DNA of 64,000 bases from assembly GCA_032718475.1 (NCBI GenBank), contig JAUCBJ010003424.1, positions 55,353 to 119,352 on the forward strand, written 5' to 3'. The stretch's first letter is position 1. Every line of letters begins with the position of its first letter. Position numbers and translations under genes: made by a program. The stretch comes from Nemertoderma westbladi (lineage: Eukaryota > Xenacoelomorpha > Nemertodermatida > Nemertodermatidae). The notes below the pieces were generated by a model, which was given only the letters and a program-made list of their open reading frames with translations, made no database searches and was not told the origin of the DNA. This document shows positions 47,001 through 56,789 of this stretch, piece by piece.

Positions 47001-48060
47001 CCATTCTGATAGTTAAATTATATTCTGATAGTTCATTCCATTCTGATAGTTCATTCCATTCTGATAGTTCATTCCATTCTGATAGTTCATTCCATTCTGA
47101 TAGTTTATTCCATTCTGATAGTTCATTCCATTCTGATAGTTCATTCCATTCTGATAGTTAATTCCATTCTGATAGTTCATTCCATTCTGATTGTTCATTC
47201 CATTCTGATAGTTCATTCCATTCTGATAGTTCATTCCATTCTGATAGTTAAATTCTATTCTGATAGTTCATTCCATTCTGATAGTTAATTCCATTCTGAT
47301 AGTTCATTCCATTATGATTGTTCATTCCATTCTGATTGTTAATTCCATTTTGATAGTTCATTCCATTCTGATAGTTCATTCCATTCTGATAGTTAAATTC
47401 TATTCTGATAGTTCATTCCATTCTGATAGTTAATTCCATTCTGATAGTTCATTCCATTATGATTGTTCATTCCATTCTGATTGTTAATTCCATTTTGATA
47501 GTTCATTCCATTCTGATAGTTCATTCCATTATGATTGTTCATTCCATTCTGATTGTTAATTCCATTTTGATAGTTCATTCCATTCTGATAGTTCATTCCA
47601 TTCTGATTGTTCATTCCATTCTGATAGTTCATTCCATTCTGATAGTTCATTCCATTCTGATTGTTCATTCCATTCTGATTGTTCATTCCATTCTGATTGT
47701 TAATTCCATTCTGATAGTTCATTCCATTCTGATAGTTCATTCCATTCTGATAGTTCATTCCATTATGATTGTTCATTCCATTCTGATTGTTCATTCCATT
47801 CTGATTGTTCATTCCATTCTGATTGTTCATTCCATTCTGATTGTTCATTCCATTCTGATAGTTCATTCCATTCTGATTGTTCATTCCATTCTGATAGTTC
47901 ATTCCATTCTGATTGTTAATTCCATTCTGATTGTTCATTCCATTCTGATAGTTCATTCCATTCTGATAGTTCATTCCATTCTGATAGTTCATTCCATTCT
48001 GATAGTTCATTCCATTCTGATAGTTCATTCCATTCTGATTGTTCATTCCATTCTGATTGT
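20049..48060 (+). repeat. Satellite B: 18-bp tandem repeat, about 1,550 copies over 28 kb
   Basis: The monomer is ATTCCATTCTGATAGTTC. Variation is concentrated at few places: GATAG/GATTG, and TTCATT/TTAATT/ATCATT/TTTATT between units; ATTCTATTC and CCATTATGAT also recur. Longer 22-bp junctions with an extra CATT (CATTCATTCC) occur dozens of times and shift the frame. Because 18 is a multiple of three, six-residue repeats appear on both strands (HSILIV forward, MNYQNG reverse); these are not genes. Variants cluster by region: the AGATCATT type is common from about 25800 to 42350, the TTAATTCTATTC type from 43000 to 47000. Blocks are duplicated on a larger scale, for example about 1.5 kb between blocks ending at 30751 and 32267. 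Confidence 0.98.
34599..34916 (+). repeat. Duplicated ACCGGT insertion marking a 312-bp segmental duplication
   Basis: ACCGGT is inserted into the monomer at 34599-34604 and again at 34911-34916, in the same context. I see no other copies in the array, so the pair marks a local duplication of 312 bp. Confidence 0.85.
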
Positions 48061-48271
48061 GATTATTTCTTACTTCATTTTACCCCGAGTTGCGGTGCTA
48101 ATTGATGAATATGAATTTTTTCTATTTCGTATTTCTTCATTTTAGGATACAGAGCGAATTAAATAATTACCGCATTCAATCTTATGCTTTCTATTGGAAT
48201 ATTCCCTTGATTTAATAAAAATATTGCCTTTGTCTTTTATCCCGTCTTAGATCCTGCCATATAACAACCTG
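48061..48271. other. Unique flank of satellite B
   Basis: AT-rich sequence without a recognisable feature. Confidence 0.5.
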
Positions 48272-48412
48272 AACAGAGCCGCCTCAACTTCAGAGGACAT
48301 TATTTTCGCCGTTAGGACCCTTTGTACAATTCTGTGCTTTGGTGACCGACCACATGGAGAGGAAGGACAATTTCCTTGAATATGCTGATGATGATCTATA
48401 TGGTATTGTGGC
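48272..48412 (+). pseudogene. LINE reverse transcriptase C-terminal tail relic
   Basis: With stop codons, the sequence reads RLNFRGHYFRR then VLW, matching the conserved tail of CR1/RTE-type LINE proteins (pattern RFAGHC.RR.....LVLW.P.G). It is clearly related to the minus-strand copy at 53261-56296. At least two in-frame stops and no upstream RT are visible, so it is a dead 3' fragment, probably placed by 5'-truncated retrotransposition. Confidence 0.5.
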
Positions 48413-49301
48413 GGCGTAACTTATGTCCATAAGTCGGCTTAGCATTATTAAAATGTAAATATATAAATATGTATAATGTAATGTAGCAAGTCTATTATAG
48501 TAGCGTCAAGATAAATTTACTAAAAGAGCAAAAATCTCACAGAAAATGAGCAAATGGATAATCGTCCGGTCATAACTATAAGATTTACGCCAATCATCAA
48601 CAGACAAACAATGTTTGAAAATTGAAACAGCTGTACACCATCCATTAATAAAGGCAACCACACTGAGCGTGCTTAATGCTTACATCGGCACCACAATAAT
48701 TATTAAATTTTTCGCTAGTGATTCAGTTGACATTTACATAAAACTTTGATATTGTAAATGTTCGAGTAACTTTATTACTTATTGTAAAATTTATAATTCA
48801 ACCAATTAAATTGTATAGTTAGTGTCATCTGTAACCGGAAGTCACGCATCCCTGCTGTTAATTTCGTCGTCCATAGTTATGGCACAATCCTCTACGTCGT
48901 TAGAACTTCCCGACCAGATTGTAGCCCCGTAGCCCCGCACCATCACCAAACCCGAGGCCACGCCAACCGCGTCGACCCCACGCAGTGATTCATGGCTTCA
49001 TTGCTTCATTTGTATTCTGGTATTCCACCCATTATAGGCCATTAGTTAGGCAGTAGTGCGGATAGTTAGGCAGTAGTGCGGAAAGGCCTGTGTGTCCACG
49101 GTTGGAATAAACTTGTAACAATATGGTTGGTTACCACGATATTTAACTGTGCAACCAGTATGACCAGGAAAAAAACTGTAAAAGATTAAAGAATCTCAAA
49201 CTATTTCACACATCGTAAACCGATGATTTATGTGTTTATACATTAGTGAATCAATGACGAAACGCGAATATGCTATCCCTCATGATTCGACTTGTCATGT
49301 T
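48413..49301. other. Non-coding sequence, no gene seen
   Basis: AT-rich, no supported ORF. A 20-bp direct duplication ATAGTTAGGCAGTAGTGCGG occurs around 49041-49082 (first copy imperfect). The right end includes one copy of the 12-bp target duplication of the SINE that follows (49290-49301). Confidence 0.5.
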
Positions 49302-49429
49302 TAAGCAAGTAAACAGTCGGCCGAAGCCGGACCCCAGTGGTTGAAAGGCTGAGTGGACCATGGCGGGGCTGAACCTACAACCAGATTACAGGACCGGAGC
49401 GCAACCATCTGAGCTACCCCGCGTTAATA
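49302..49429 (-). mobile_element. tRNA-derived SINE with target-site duplication
   Basis: On the minus strand it starts with GCGGGGTAGCTCAGATGGTT (A box) and has GTAGGTTCAGCC (B-box relic), then a body shared with the copies at 49582 and 56790. ACTTGTCATGTT flanks it on both sides (49290-49301 and 49430-49441), a 12-bp duplication expected from LINE-driven insertion. Confidence 0.8.
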
Positions 49430-49581
49430 ACTTGTCATGTTAAATGAGGTTTAATCTGTCAGAAAATCAAAACAAACTTAACTTCAACTTTTTTAAAATT
49501 GAAGCTGCATGTGAATTAATTTAGAGAATACTGAATGTCTAAATCATTAAATCACTCAATATTGTATTTTTTTTGTTTTAT

Positions 49582-49733
49582 GGGTGGGGTAGCTCAGTTG
49601 TTTGAGCACCGGGCCTGCAATCTATTGGTTGTAGGTTCGAACCCAGCAAGGGTCCACTCAGCCTTTCTATCACTGGGGTCGATGAGTACCAGTTAAAGTC
49701 CTCGGAGTACACCCAACCCACCCAGGGGCAGTA
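49582..49733 (+). mobile_element. tRNA-derived SINE, second copy
   Basis: The head GGGTGGGGTAGCTCAGTTGT with GGTTCGAACCC gives complete A and B boxes; the anticodon-loop position reads CCTGCAA, suggesting a tRNA-Ala (TGC) origin. The body GGGTCCACTCAGCCTTTC is shared with the copy at 49302-49429. The 3' end is not sharply defined; sequence continues into the 36-bp minisatellite. Confidence 0.7.
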
Positions 49734-49736
49734 CTG

Positions 49737-50143
49737 TAGCGCCCACCCCTACCTTCTGGTAGCTGATATGTGTAGCGCCCATTCCTAACTTCGGGTAGCA
49801 GATAGGAGTATCGCCCACCCCTACCTTCGGGTAGCAGATACTAATAGCGCCCACCCCTGCCTTCGGGTAGCAAATAGGAGTAGCGCCCACCCCTACCTTC
49901 GGGTAGCAGATAGGAGTAGCGTCTACCCCTACTTTCGGGTAGCAGATAGGAGTAGCGCCCACCCTTACCTTCGGGTAGCAGATAGGAGTAGCGCCCACCC
50001 CTACCTTTGGGTAGCAGATAGGAGTAGCGCCCACCCCTACCTTCGGGTAGCAGATAGGAGTAGCGCCCACCCCTACCTTCGGGTATTAGATATGAGTAGC
50101 ACCCACCACCTTCGGGTAGCAGTTAGGAGTAGCGCCCACCCCT
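49737..50143 (+). repeat. 36-bp minisatellite with C(TTCG)G hairpin, about 11 copies
   Basis: The unit begins TAGCGCCCACCCCTACCTTC and continues GGGTAGCAGATAGGAG. Nearly every copy contains CTACCTTCGGGTAG, a perfect 5-bp stem closed by a C(UUCG)G tetraloop if transcribed. The open reverse frame (GVGATPICYPKV repeats) follows from the 36-bp length. Confidence 0.95.
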
Positions 50144-50149
50144 AAACTG

Positions 50150-50682
50150 CCAAAACTAGCCACTACAAAAATAAAGTCCCGGTTATGGGTACACATACTG
50201 TAGTAGTGCCAAAACTAGCTACTACCAATAAAATCCCGGTTATGGGTACACATACTGTATTAGTGCCAAAACTAGTGCCAAAACTAGCTACTACAAATAA
50301 AATCCCGGTTATGGGTACACATACTATAGTAGTGCCAAAACTTAAGGTACTACAAAAAAAATCCCGGTTATGGGTACACATACTGTAGTAGTGTCAAAAC
50401 TAGCTACTACAAAAAAATTCCGGTTATGGGTACACATACTGTAGTAGTGCCAAAACTAGCTACTACCAATAAAATCCCGGTTATGGGTACACATACTGTA
50501 TTAGTGCCAAAACTAGCTACTACAAATAAAATCCCGGTTATGGGTAGGCCTACACATACTGTAGTAATGCCAAAACTAGCTACTACAAAAAAAAATCCCG
50601 GTTATGGGTAGACATACTGTAGTAGTGTCAAAACTAGCTACTACAAAAAAATTCCGGTTATGGGTACACATACTGTAGCAGT
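50150..50682 (+). repeat. 57-bp minisatellite, nine copies
   Basis: The unit contains CCCGGTTATGGGTACACATA and GTGCCAAAACTAGCTACTAC. CCGGTTATGG occurs at about 50178, 50235, 50307, 50366, 50421, 50477, 50535, 50598 and 50654. A fragment of the neighbouring 36-bp unit (CCTACCTTCGGGTAG) reappears at 50684-50698, so this array appears to have grown inside or beside the 36-bp array. Confidence 0.93.
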
Positions 50683-50699
50683 GCCTACCTTCGGGTAGC

Positions 50700-51167
50700 G
50701 ATGCCATTGAACAATTGGGGGAAGATGGGTCCATTATTAAACAACCCTGCAGACAAGGGGAACAAAACTGTTGTTTTAGAAAGGTAGGAATGCCGAAACC
50801 GAAAAAATGAAAGCAATTACTATGGATGGAACCATTTTACTAAACTGCAGTCTAATCCGGCTGGTCGGTATGAAAGGGCTGTAAATTCCACTCTAAAAAC
50901 TCTTACAGACTCAGGAGAAAATATGAACTCACTGCGCACCAAGTTAGGGTCCCACCGCCACCATTCAGAACTACCTTATACCTACCCTACGGTAACCAAA
51001 AAGTCAACAAGGATGGTGTTTCACTTCGTAATATAGTGGCTTTCACCAACGCCCCATGTGGTAAAGTAGCTACTTATCTAGCTTTACTTATGTCTATATC
51101 GGTGTATTTGGATCAAGGTGAATCATACATAAAGAACTCAACCGCGTTCATAGATGGGTTAAATAGT

Positions 51168-51172
<5 letters not shown>
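50700..51172 (+). pseudogene. Penelope-like element reverse transcriptase, N-terminal part (decayed)
   Basis: Across at least two frame changes and a stop, conserved PLE RT blocks are readable. They are DAIEQLGEDGSIIK then NPADKGNKTVVLE (50700-50776), a degraded linker, then GNQKVNKDGVSLRNIVAFTN and YIKNSTAFIDGL (50970-51165). These match the PADKG...VV and G.PKvHK...LR.IV...s blocks, and the IKNS..F block, of Penelope-like RTs. The catalytic YADD block is absent: the frame runs into 28 C residues and then the foldback element. The GIY-YIG remnant at 52563 lies on the same strand and is probably the C-terminus of the same copy. Confidence 0.75.

Positions 51173-51200
<28 letters not shown>
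51173..51200. repeat. 28-nt poly-C run
   Basis: Uninterrupted C from 51173 to 51200, next to the left end of the foldback element at 51210. Confidence 0.95.
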
Positions 51201-51209
51201 GATATACAG

Positions 51210-52436
51210 TAGGGTAGGTCGATTTTTACTTTTTTTGGATATCTAGATTTTCTCATTGATAAAAAGTGGCCTTGGGTCCTAAAACTTTGTAGAAACGAAA
51301 TTTTAACTCCTAAAAATCATGTTTGACCCCTGCACTGGACGTCGTCCAGTTCCCGCCCTAGCCGCTAGTGAGTCATTTTCCCAATTATTGTGATGATCAA
51401 CTTCTAGTATTCCTACCGCATTGATATTATGCTCATTAGAACCGCAATGACCGATTTAGTTGGTGTAAACACCTTCAAAACAAGCATAGAGCGAGTAGTT
51501 TTTGAGATATTGCAGAATATGTGAAGTCCGGTACAAGTCAACATTAGCGCCTTGATGCGGTATTGACAAATACACTAAAAATGATACTTCTAATTATCTC
51601 AAGGCATCCACAATTTACACATAACTGCAATGATCAATTTAGGGGATGTTGACACTCTAAAAATATTAATTGAGTGATTAGTTTTCGAGTTATTGTACAA
51701 AATGTCAAGGTTAGGTCCACCAATTAATGACCTTATATTGAGCTGACTCAGTCCAGACGTTTTGTACAATAACTCGAGAACTAATCACTGAACTCATATT
51801 ATTAGAGTTTCAACATCCCCTAAATTGATCACTGCAGTTATGTGTAAATTGTGGATGCCTTGAGATAATTAAAAGTATCATTTTTAGTGTATTTGTCAAT
51901 ACCGCATCAAGGCGCTAATGTTGACTTGTACCGGACTTCACATATTCTGCAATATCTCAAAAACTACTCGCTCTATGCTTGTTTTGAAGGTGTCTACACC
52001 AACTAAATCGGTCATTGCGGTTCTAATGAGCATAATATCAATGCGGTAGGAATACTAGAAGTTGATCATCACAATAATTGGGAAAATGACTCACTAGCGG
52101 CTAGGGCGGGAACTGGACGACGTCCAGTGCAGGGGTCAAACATAATTTTTAGCGCTCTATGCTTGTTTTGAAGGTGTCTACACCAACTAAATCGGTCATT
52201 GCGGTTCTAATGAGCATAATATCAATGCGGTAGGAATACTAGAAGTTGATCATCACAATAATTGGGAAAATGACTCACTAGCGGCTAGGGCGGGAACTGG
52301 ACGACGTCCAGTGCAGGGGTCAAACATAATTTTTAGGAGTTAAAATTTCGTTTCTACAAAGTTTTAGGACCCAAGGCCACTTTTTATCAATGAGAAAATC
52401 TAGATATCCAAAAAAAGTAAAAATCGACCTACCCTA
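51210..52436. mobile_element. Foldback DNA element with ~500-bp inverted arms
   Basis: The left arm (51210 to about 51706) and right arm (about 51756 to 52436) are near-perfect reverse complements, with outer ends TAGGGTAGGTCGATTTTTAC and its complement, and a loop of about 50 nt. The right arm contains a ~184-bp tandem duplication (about 51971-52152 and 52154-52338) absent from the left arm. ATATACAG is next to the left end and lies two bases beyond the right end, a possible imperfect 8-bp target duplication. No transposase ORF. It separates two parts of a Penelope-like relic. Confidence 0.85.
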
Positions 52437-52562
52437 ATATATACAGGTCAGTCTCGACGTTATCAATATGTTTTGAAACGTACCGAAAGATGTAGGAGAA
52501 AACTCTTATATATCTTAGAAAGAATTTCCTCGAATTTACTAAGGGGACACAAACCCAAAACC

Positions 52563-52749
52563 CAGCCAAGAGGGGTGGTTTACAAAATACCGTGTACATG
52601 TGGAAACGTTTAAAACGTTTATGGGTGAGACTCAATACTCGATAGATGTCCGCATCCGTAAACACCATGCAGACTTAATGAATCAGCGATGGGGAGCGAC
52701 AGATTTGGCTTTCCAACACGGGAAAACGGGACATGTACGTATTAAATGA
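52563..52749 (+). pseudogene. GIY-YIG endonuclease domain relic of Penelope-like element
   Basis: GVVYKIPCTCGN (52572-52607), then after a stop and a frame change VYG, ETQYSIDVRIRKHHADLMNQ and TDLAFQHGKTGHVRI (to 52746). This follows the GIY-YIG pattern of PLE proteins: VYKIPC.CG..YIG.T...l..R..EH..dl......S..A.H....GH. The TAA at 52609-52611 and a +1 frame change near 52624 kill it. It lies 3' of the RT relic on the same strand. Confidence 0.75.
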
Positions 52750-52928
52750 TTCGTTCTGAGAAAACCCCGAAAATGCCCGTTTGCCACAATATGATAGGAT
52801 AATTGGCCTTGAAATAATTAATGGAGTGATTTTTGAAGTAGGTCTACTGTATTACAGTAGTATTAGAATGAATAGGTTGCCTATGCCTACTCAACACCTA
52901 ACAGTATATTTAAATGAGTCAATGGCGC

Positions 52929-53112
52929 GGATTGACCGCAAACACAAAATAAATTTTCGTGGGTTTGAAAAATTAATTTAATTTAAATAAAAACATTAAG
53001 GGAAAGGAGCAGGTTACATTGGCAGTATTTTGCTAACCAATACAATAAACTATACATTATTTCACTTGCGGTCAATTTGCGCTGAAGATCACGATTTTCG
53101 CATGCGGTCAAA
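52929..53112. mobile_element. Small MITE, diverged relative of the 63461 element
   Basis: Ends GGATTGACCGCAAAC and TGCGGTCAAAG are imperfect inverted repeats. The interior GGGAAAGGAGCAGGTTACAT and AACCAATACAATAAA match the element at 63461-63717. No coding capacity. Confidence 0.6.
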
Positions 53113-53185
53113 GTAGGCCTACGCCACTATCTGATTTAAATAGCTGGAAATTTGTAAAGCTTATTTTAACCTTTGACGAAAATCT

Positions 53186-53201
53186 GGGGGGGGGGGGGGG
53201 G
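53186..53201. repeat. 16-nt poly-G run
   Basis: Uninterrupted G, 16 nt, in non-coding DNA between the small MITE and the LINE relic. Confidence 0.95.
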
Positions 53202-53365
53202 TCCAGTTACACACTACTACTACGACTGTAGGATCGGCACGCTGCATTGTAGCTGCATTTTTAAGAATGCTGTGCCGGCTTATCGACAAAATTGCACCGC
53301 CACAACTCCCTATCACCCATGACATTTGCTAGATCATCTGCATCTTTAAGGCCAGTGTCCTTTAA

Positions 53366-54634
53366 CCCTATTACCACTGGGGTGTTTTGACCATTAGCAC
53401 CACTGGGGGGGGGGGGGGGGGGGGGCGATTCGGCCCACCCACTATATTTTTGTAGTCGTCTAATGAAATCCTACAAAATTTGGGATGTTGGTGAAACAAC
53501 TATAGATGAACACTACCAAATCTTAAAAAGTTAAAATTTCATGAGCAGGGTCTCATAATTTTGATTAAAAATAAAAGTAGTCCCAGGACAAAATTACAAA
53601 ATTTTTCGTTTTCTAAAAACTAATAGTGTGGCAGTGTTGGCTAGATTTAGTAGGTTTTTCCAGACGCTGAATCGAATGTGATTATATTCCACTTCCAAAA
53701 ATTGAAGTGGATGCTATTTTTCGTGCACCTAAGAAGTGGGCGTGGCACTTCAAATTTTGAAAAATTAGATATTCAGAAAATGCCCCTAATTTTTTTATTT
53801 CAACGCATATTTATGGGTTTTCTGGGCCGCTGAATCGATTGAAAGTAATATAGAAGCCTGAAGACTGAGTGGTTCGCCATTTTTGGTGCACCAAAATTAG
53901 GGCGTGGCACTTCAAATTTTGAAAAATACGAGATTCGGAAAATAAACCAAAATTGAAATTTTAACGGATTTATATAGGTTTTCCAGACCGCTGAATCGAT
54001 TGAAAGAAATATAGAAGCCTGAAGACTTAGAAGTTAGCCATTTTTTGAAATCAAAACTTTAGTGTTTTTTCCGAATAAAGAAATTTTGAAAATTTGAAGT
54101 GCCACGCCCTAATTTTGGTGCACCGAAAATTACGTACACAAAGGATTTGAGGCTTCTATATTACTTTCAATCGATTCAGCGCTCCAGAAAACCTATAAAA
54201 TTAATTTGAAATCAAAACTTTAGTGAATTTTCCGAATCTCGTATTTGTCAAAATTTGAAGTGCCACGCCCTAATTTTGGTGCTCCAAAAATGACGTACCA
54301 CTACACTTACATACTTGTATAGAGCATTAGAGTGATCCCTACCAATAAAAATAAATAAAAATAGCCCAAACATAAATAATTACTAAATCACGAATGACTT
54401 TGTAAAATTCGAAAATTTCAAAAAATTTGGTGCTGGAGACCAAATTTTGAGGTGGCACCCACATCGAAAAGTAGAAATCCAATTGCAACGGCGTTTTTTG
54501 CAAAAGATGCGGCATTAAATTTGGCTAATTCTCACAAAAAATTGGGCCGGTACGTAATGTGGTTGCATAGTTACAGCAACTAAAAACAAGGAAGGGGCCG
54601 ATTCGGCCCCCCCCCCCCCCCAGTGGTAATAGGG
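53366..54634. mobile_element. piggyBac-like non-autonomous element 1
   Basis: It starts CCCTATTACCACTGGGG and ends with the exact complement CCCCAGTGGTAATAGGG, flanked by TTAA at 53362-53365 and 54635-54638. TTAA duplication with CCC-starting ends is typical of piggyBac. Subterminal poly-G (53405-53425) and poly-C (54607-54621) face each other, followed by CGATTCGGCC and its relative. The interior is itself largely inverted: GCGTGGCACTTCAAATTTTG twice on the left and its complement twice on the right. No transposase. Confidence 0.8.
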
Positions 54635-54638
54635 TTAA

Positions 54639-56175
54639 CCCTATTAAACCCGGGGGTTTTCCCTCCCGTGGTTTTATTATAGTAATTCTGAAACAAACGC
54701 AGTTGGGAATCTGAAATTTTATGACTTTTCCTAAAAATAGTAGTGAAAACCGTTTTCAAAAATATTGGGTAGTTTTCGAGTTATAGCACCATTTTTTAAC
54801 CCTACTTTTGGCACTTTTTTGGAGACGTTTTTTGAAAATTACATTTCATTAAATATTAATTGTAACATCTCTATTTTTGATTTACACCGGTATTTTGGTG
54901 TTAGCAATTGGATGGAATTTATATAAATTGATTTAGAAATTTCAAACTTGTTTTTTTCGGCGGGTGCCGAATTTTGGTGCCAGCACCAAATTTTGAAATA
55001 TGTCAATTTTGTAAATTGATTGTTTGAAACTTGTTTTTTACGCAATTGGGGTTTTTTGGGGTTCTGGTTTCGATGAAATATATAAGAGCTGCACCAAGCG
55101 TATCAAACTTGTATTTTTCGGTGCTGTGTGCAAATTTTGGTGCTAGCACGAAATTTTGAAAATCCATTCAATAGATAAAATTGCTTGTGACAAATTATTT
55201 CTTGCATTTTAGAGGTTTATGACTGTTCTGAATTCAATGGAATATATATTTATCGAACTAGACATCTCAAACTTGTATTTTTCGGAAGTGGGTGCAAAAT
55301 CTGGTGCTAGCACCAAATTTTGAAAACCATCAAATATATTAATTGATTGTGTCATCTTGTTTCTTGCGTTATACGGGTTTGTTAGGGTTCTGAATTCAAT
55401 GGAATCAGTAAAAATTTCATAGGAGTTTTCAAACTTGTATTTTTCGCCGGTGGGTGAAATTGTTGTGCCAGCACCAAATTTTGGAAAATGAGTAAATTGA
55501 TCAGTAGATAGTATCACCTTGTTTCTTGCGTTATACGGGTTTATGGGGGTCCCGAATCCGATGGAATCAATAAAAACAGCACTGGGCATGGCAAACATGT
55601 ACTTTTTGGTGATGGGTACGAAATTTAGTGCTAGCACCAAGATTTTCCAAATTACGCCGAAAAATACAAGTAGCAATGATCTGGCATATTTGAAATGTAT
55701 TCCATTAGAATCAGCGCCCTAAAAAACCTGAAAATGTGAATTTATAGCATCGTATAAGTGAGTTAAAAAATTTGCGTTCTAACTGAAAAGTGCTGGTTAC
55801 TTGTTTTTTTCATTTTTTTCCTACGCATAGAGGACTAAACATCCATTTATGGTAATCATATCATTTTTAAATATTTTCCAATGTATTTTGCGCCCCAGAA
55901 AACCTGTATTGAAAAACAATTTGCCGAAAAATGTAACTTTCAAATTTTGTGAAAATTGTGCACTAATTGTAATTTTGGTGCTGCAATATTACCACCCCAG
56001 TACATTTTTTCGAAATTTTTTTTTTTCGGTCGGATCCAGACTAGTGATACCTACGTACAAACAAAAAATCAGACGTTTTCGTTAATATTTGCAGATTTTA
56101 GAGGGAGGGGTCAATATGACCCCCCCCCCCCCCCCCGGTATTTGTACAGCATTTTATAGCCCGGTACTAATAGGG
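54639..56175. mobile_element. piggyBac-like non-autonomous element 2
   Basis: It starts CCCTATTAAACCCGGG and ends CCCGGTACTAATAGGG (12 of 16 inverted match), between TTAA 54635-54638, shared with element 1, and TTAA 56176-56179. A poly-C run (56120-56136) is subterminal at the right. It carries a ~160-bp internal tandem repeat. No transposase; its short ORFs come from the repeats. Confidence 0.7.
54840..55660. repeat. Divergent ~160-bp tandem repeat, five units, inside element 2
   Basis: The block CAAACTTGTATTTTTCGG followed by GGTGCTAGCACCAAATTTTG recurs at about 54945, 55107, 55267, 55428 and 55589. Divergence between units is considerable, so the amplification is old. Confidence 0.8.
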
Positions 56176-56296
56176 TTAAGATGCGTCTCAAGAAAGTCAT
56201 GGGCTGTCCACCATGCTTATTCACTCCATGAGGCTGCCAAAGTACAAGATTATGCACTGGCTGGTCCTCACGGCGAAAGCAATGTCCTGCAAAACG

Positions 56297-56554
56297 CAGG
56301 CGATTAGGCCTATTACACTATAGAGTATGTGTTCTTTAGTCTCAGGTAATAGACAGATCTCATTTAATGATTGTCAGTCATTAAACATTACCACTGCAGA
56401 AGGCTTATATCCAAAATTGTTTATTTCTCAAAATATTAGGCTTATTATTTTTTGATGGGATTTCGGTGTATTTAATTGTCTAAGTTTTCAGAGGCATTGA
56501 CAGTATATTAAATAAATTATTTGAATATCATTCATTACTGCATCGACTGTATTT
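56297..56554. other. Non-coding sequence, nothing recognised
   Basis: AT-rich sequence upstream (on the minus strand) of the LINE tail; no RT core or other domain is readable. Confidence 0.5.
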
Positions 56555-56686
56555 AGTACTGCGTTGATTATATTCCTATAAACCACCTGGCTTCGCATAT
56601 TGAACGTGCGATTGGAAATAAGTTCGTGCTACCTTTCCGTGGGTGGTAGATGTCGCGGTTATGTATTGGTGGATGAGAAGGGTGGC

Positions 56687-56702
56687 GGGGGGGGGGGGGG
56701 GG
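56687..56702. repeat. 16-nt poly-G run in left arm
   Basis: 16 G residues matched by 14 C residues at 62146-62159 in the inverted right arm, showing that the run predates arm divergence but has changed length. Confidence 0.9.
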
Positions 56703-56789
56703 TGCAGATTAAAAGGGCTGAACACGTGCTGTCCCTCTTTCTTTGATTGATTGTCGGTGTGGTTAAATTTCTAAATTTTACTAATTTAT

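Larger units (their letters stand above)
53261..56296 (-). pseudogene. LINE (CR1/RTE-type) RT C-terminal tail, split by two DNA elements
   Basis: On the minus strand 56296-56180 reads RFAGHCFRRE, HNLVLWQPHG and GGQPMTFLRRIL. The same frame resumes at 53361 with KDTGLKDADDLANVMGDREL and ends WRCNFVDKPAQHS at TAA (53261-53263). This is the conserved tail found after the RT domain of CR1/RTE-like LINEs. The break lies at a TTAA (53362-53365 and 56176-56179), where two piggyBac-like elements are inserted; without them the frame is open across the site. No RT core precedes it, so it is a 5'-truncated LINE copy. Confidence 0.7.

Noticed and set aside
20049-48060. Dozens of long ORFs (HSILIV and MNYQNG repeats, up to 794 aa) on both strands
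   Set aside because: They arise because the 18-bp monomer has no stop in several frames. They start and stop at frame-shifting 22-bp junctions and exist on both strands at once.
20049-48060. CRISPR-like array
   Set aside because: Directly adjoining 18-bp monomers without unique spacers, in an animal-type genome.
20049-48060. Homology to human satellite II/III
   Set aside because: Only the short word CATTCC is shared; monomer and organization differ, so common descent is not supported.
49582-49654. Functional tRNA-Ala gene
   Set aside because: A head joined to a SINE body, with poor anticodon stem and no acceptor closure.
49693-50611. ORFs in the 36-bp and 57-bp minisatellites
   Set aside because: Monomer lengths are multiples of three; frames are simple repeats on both strands.
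55209-55676. 155-aa minus-strand ORF
   Set aside because: Lies in the ~160-bp repeats of a non-autonomous DNA element; no domain.
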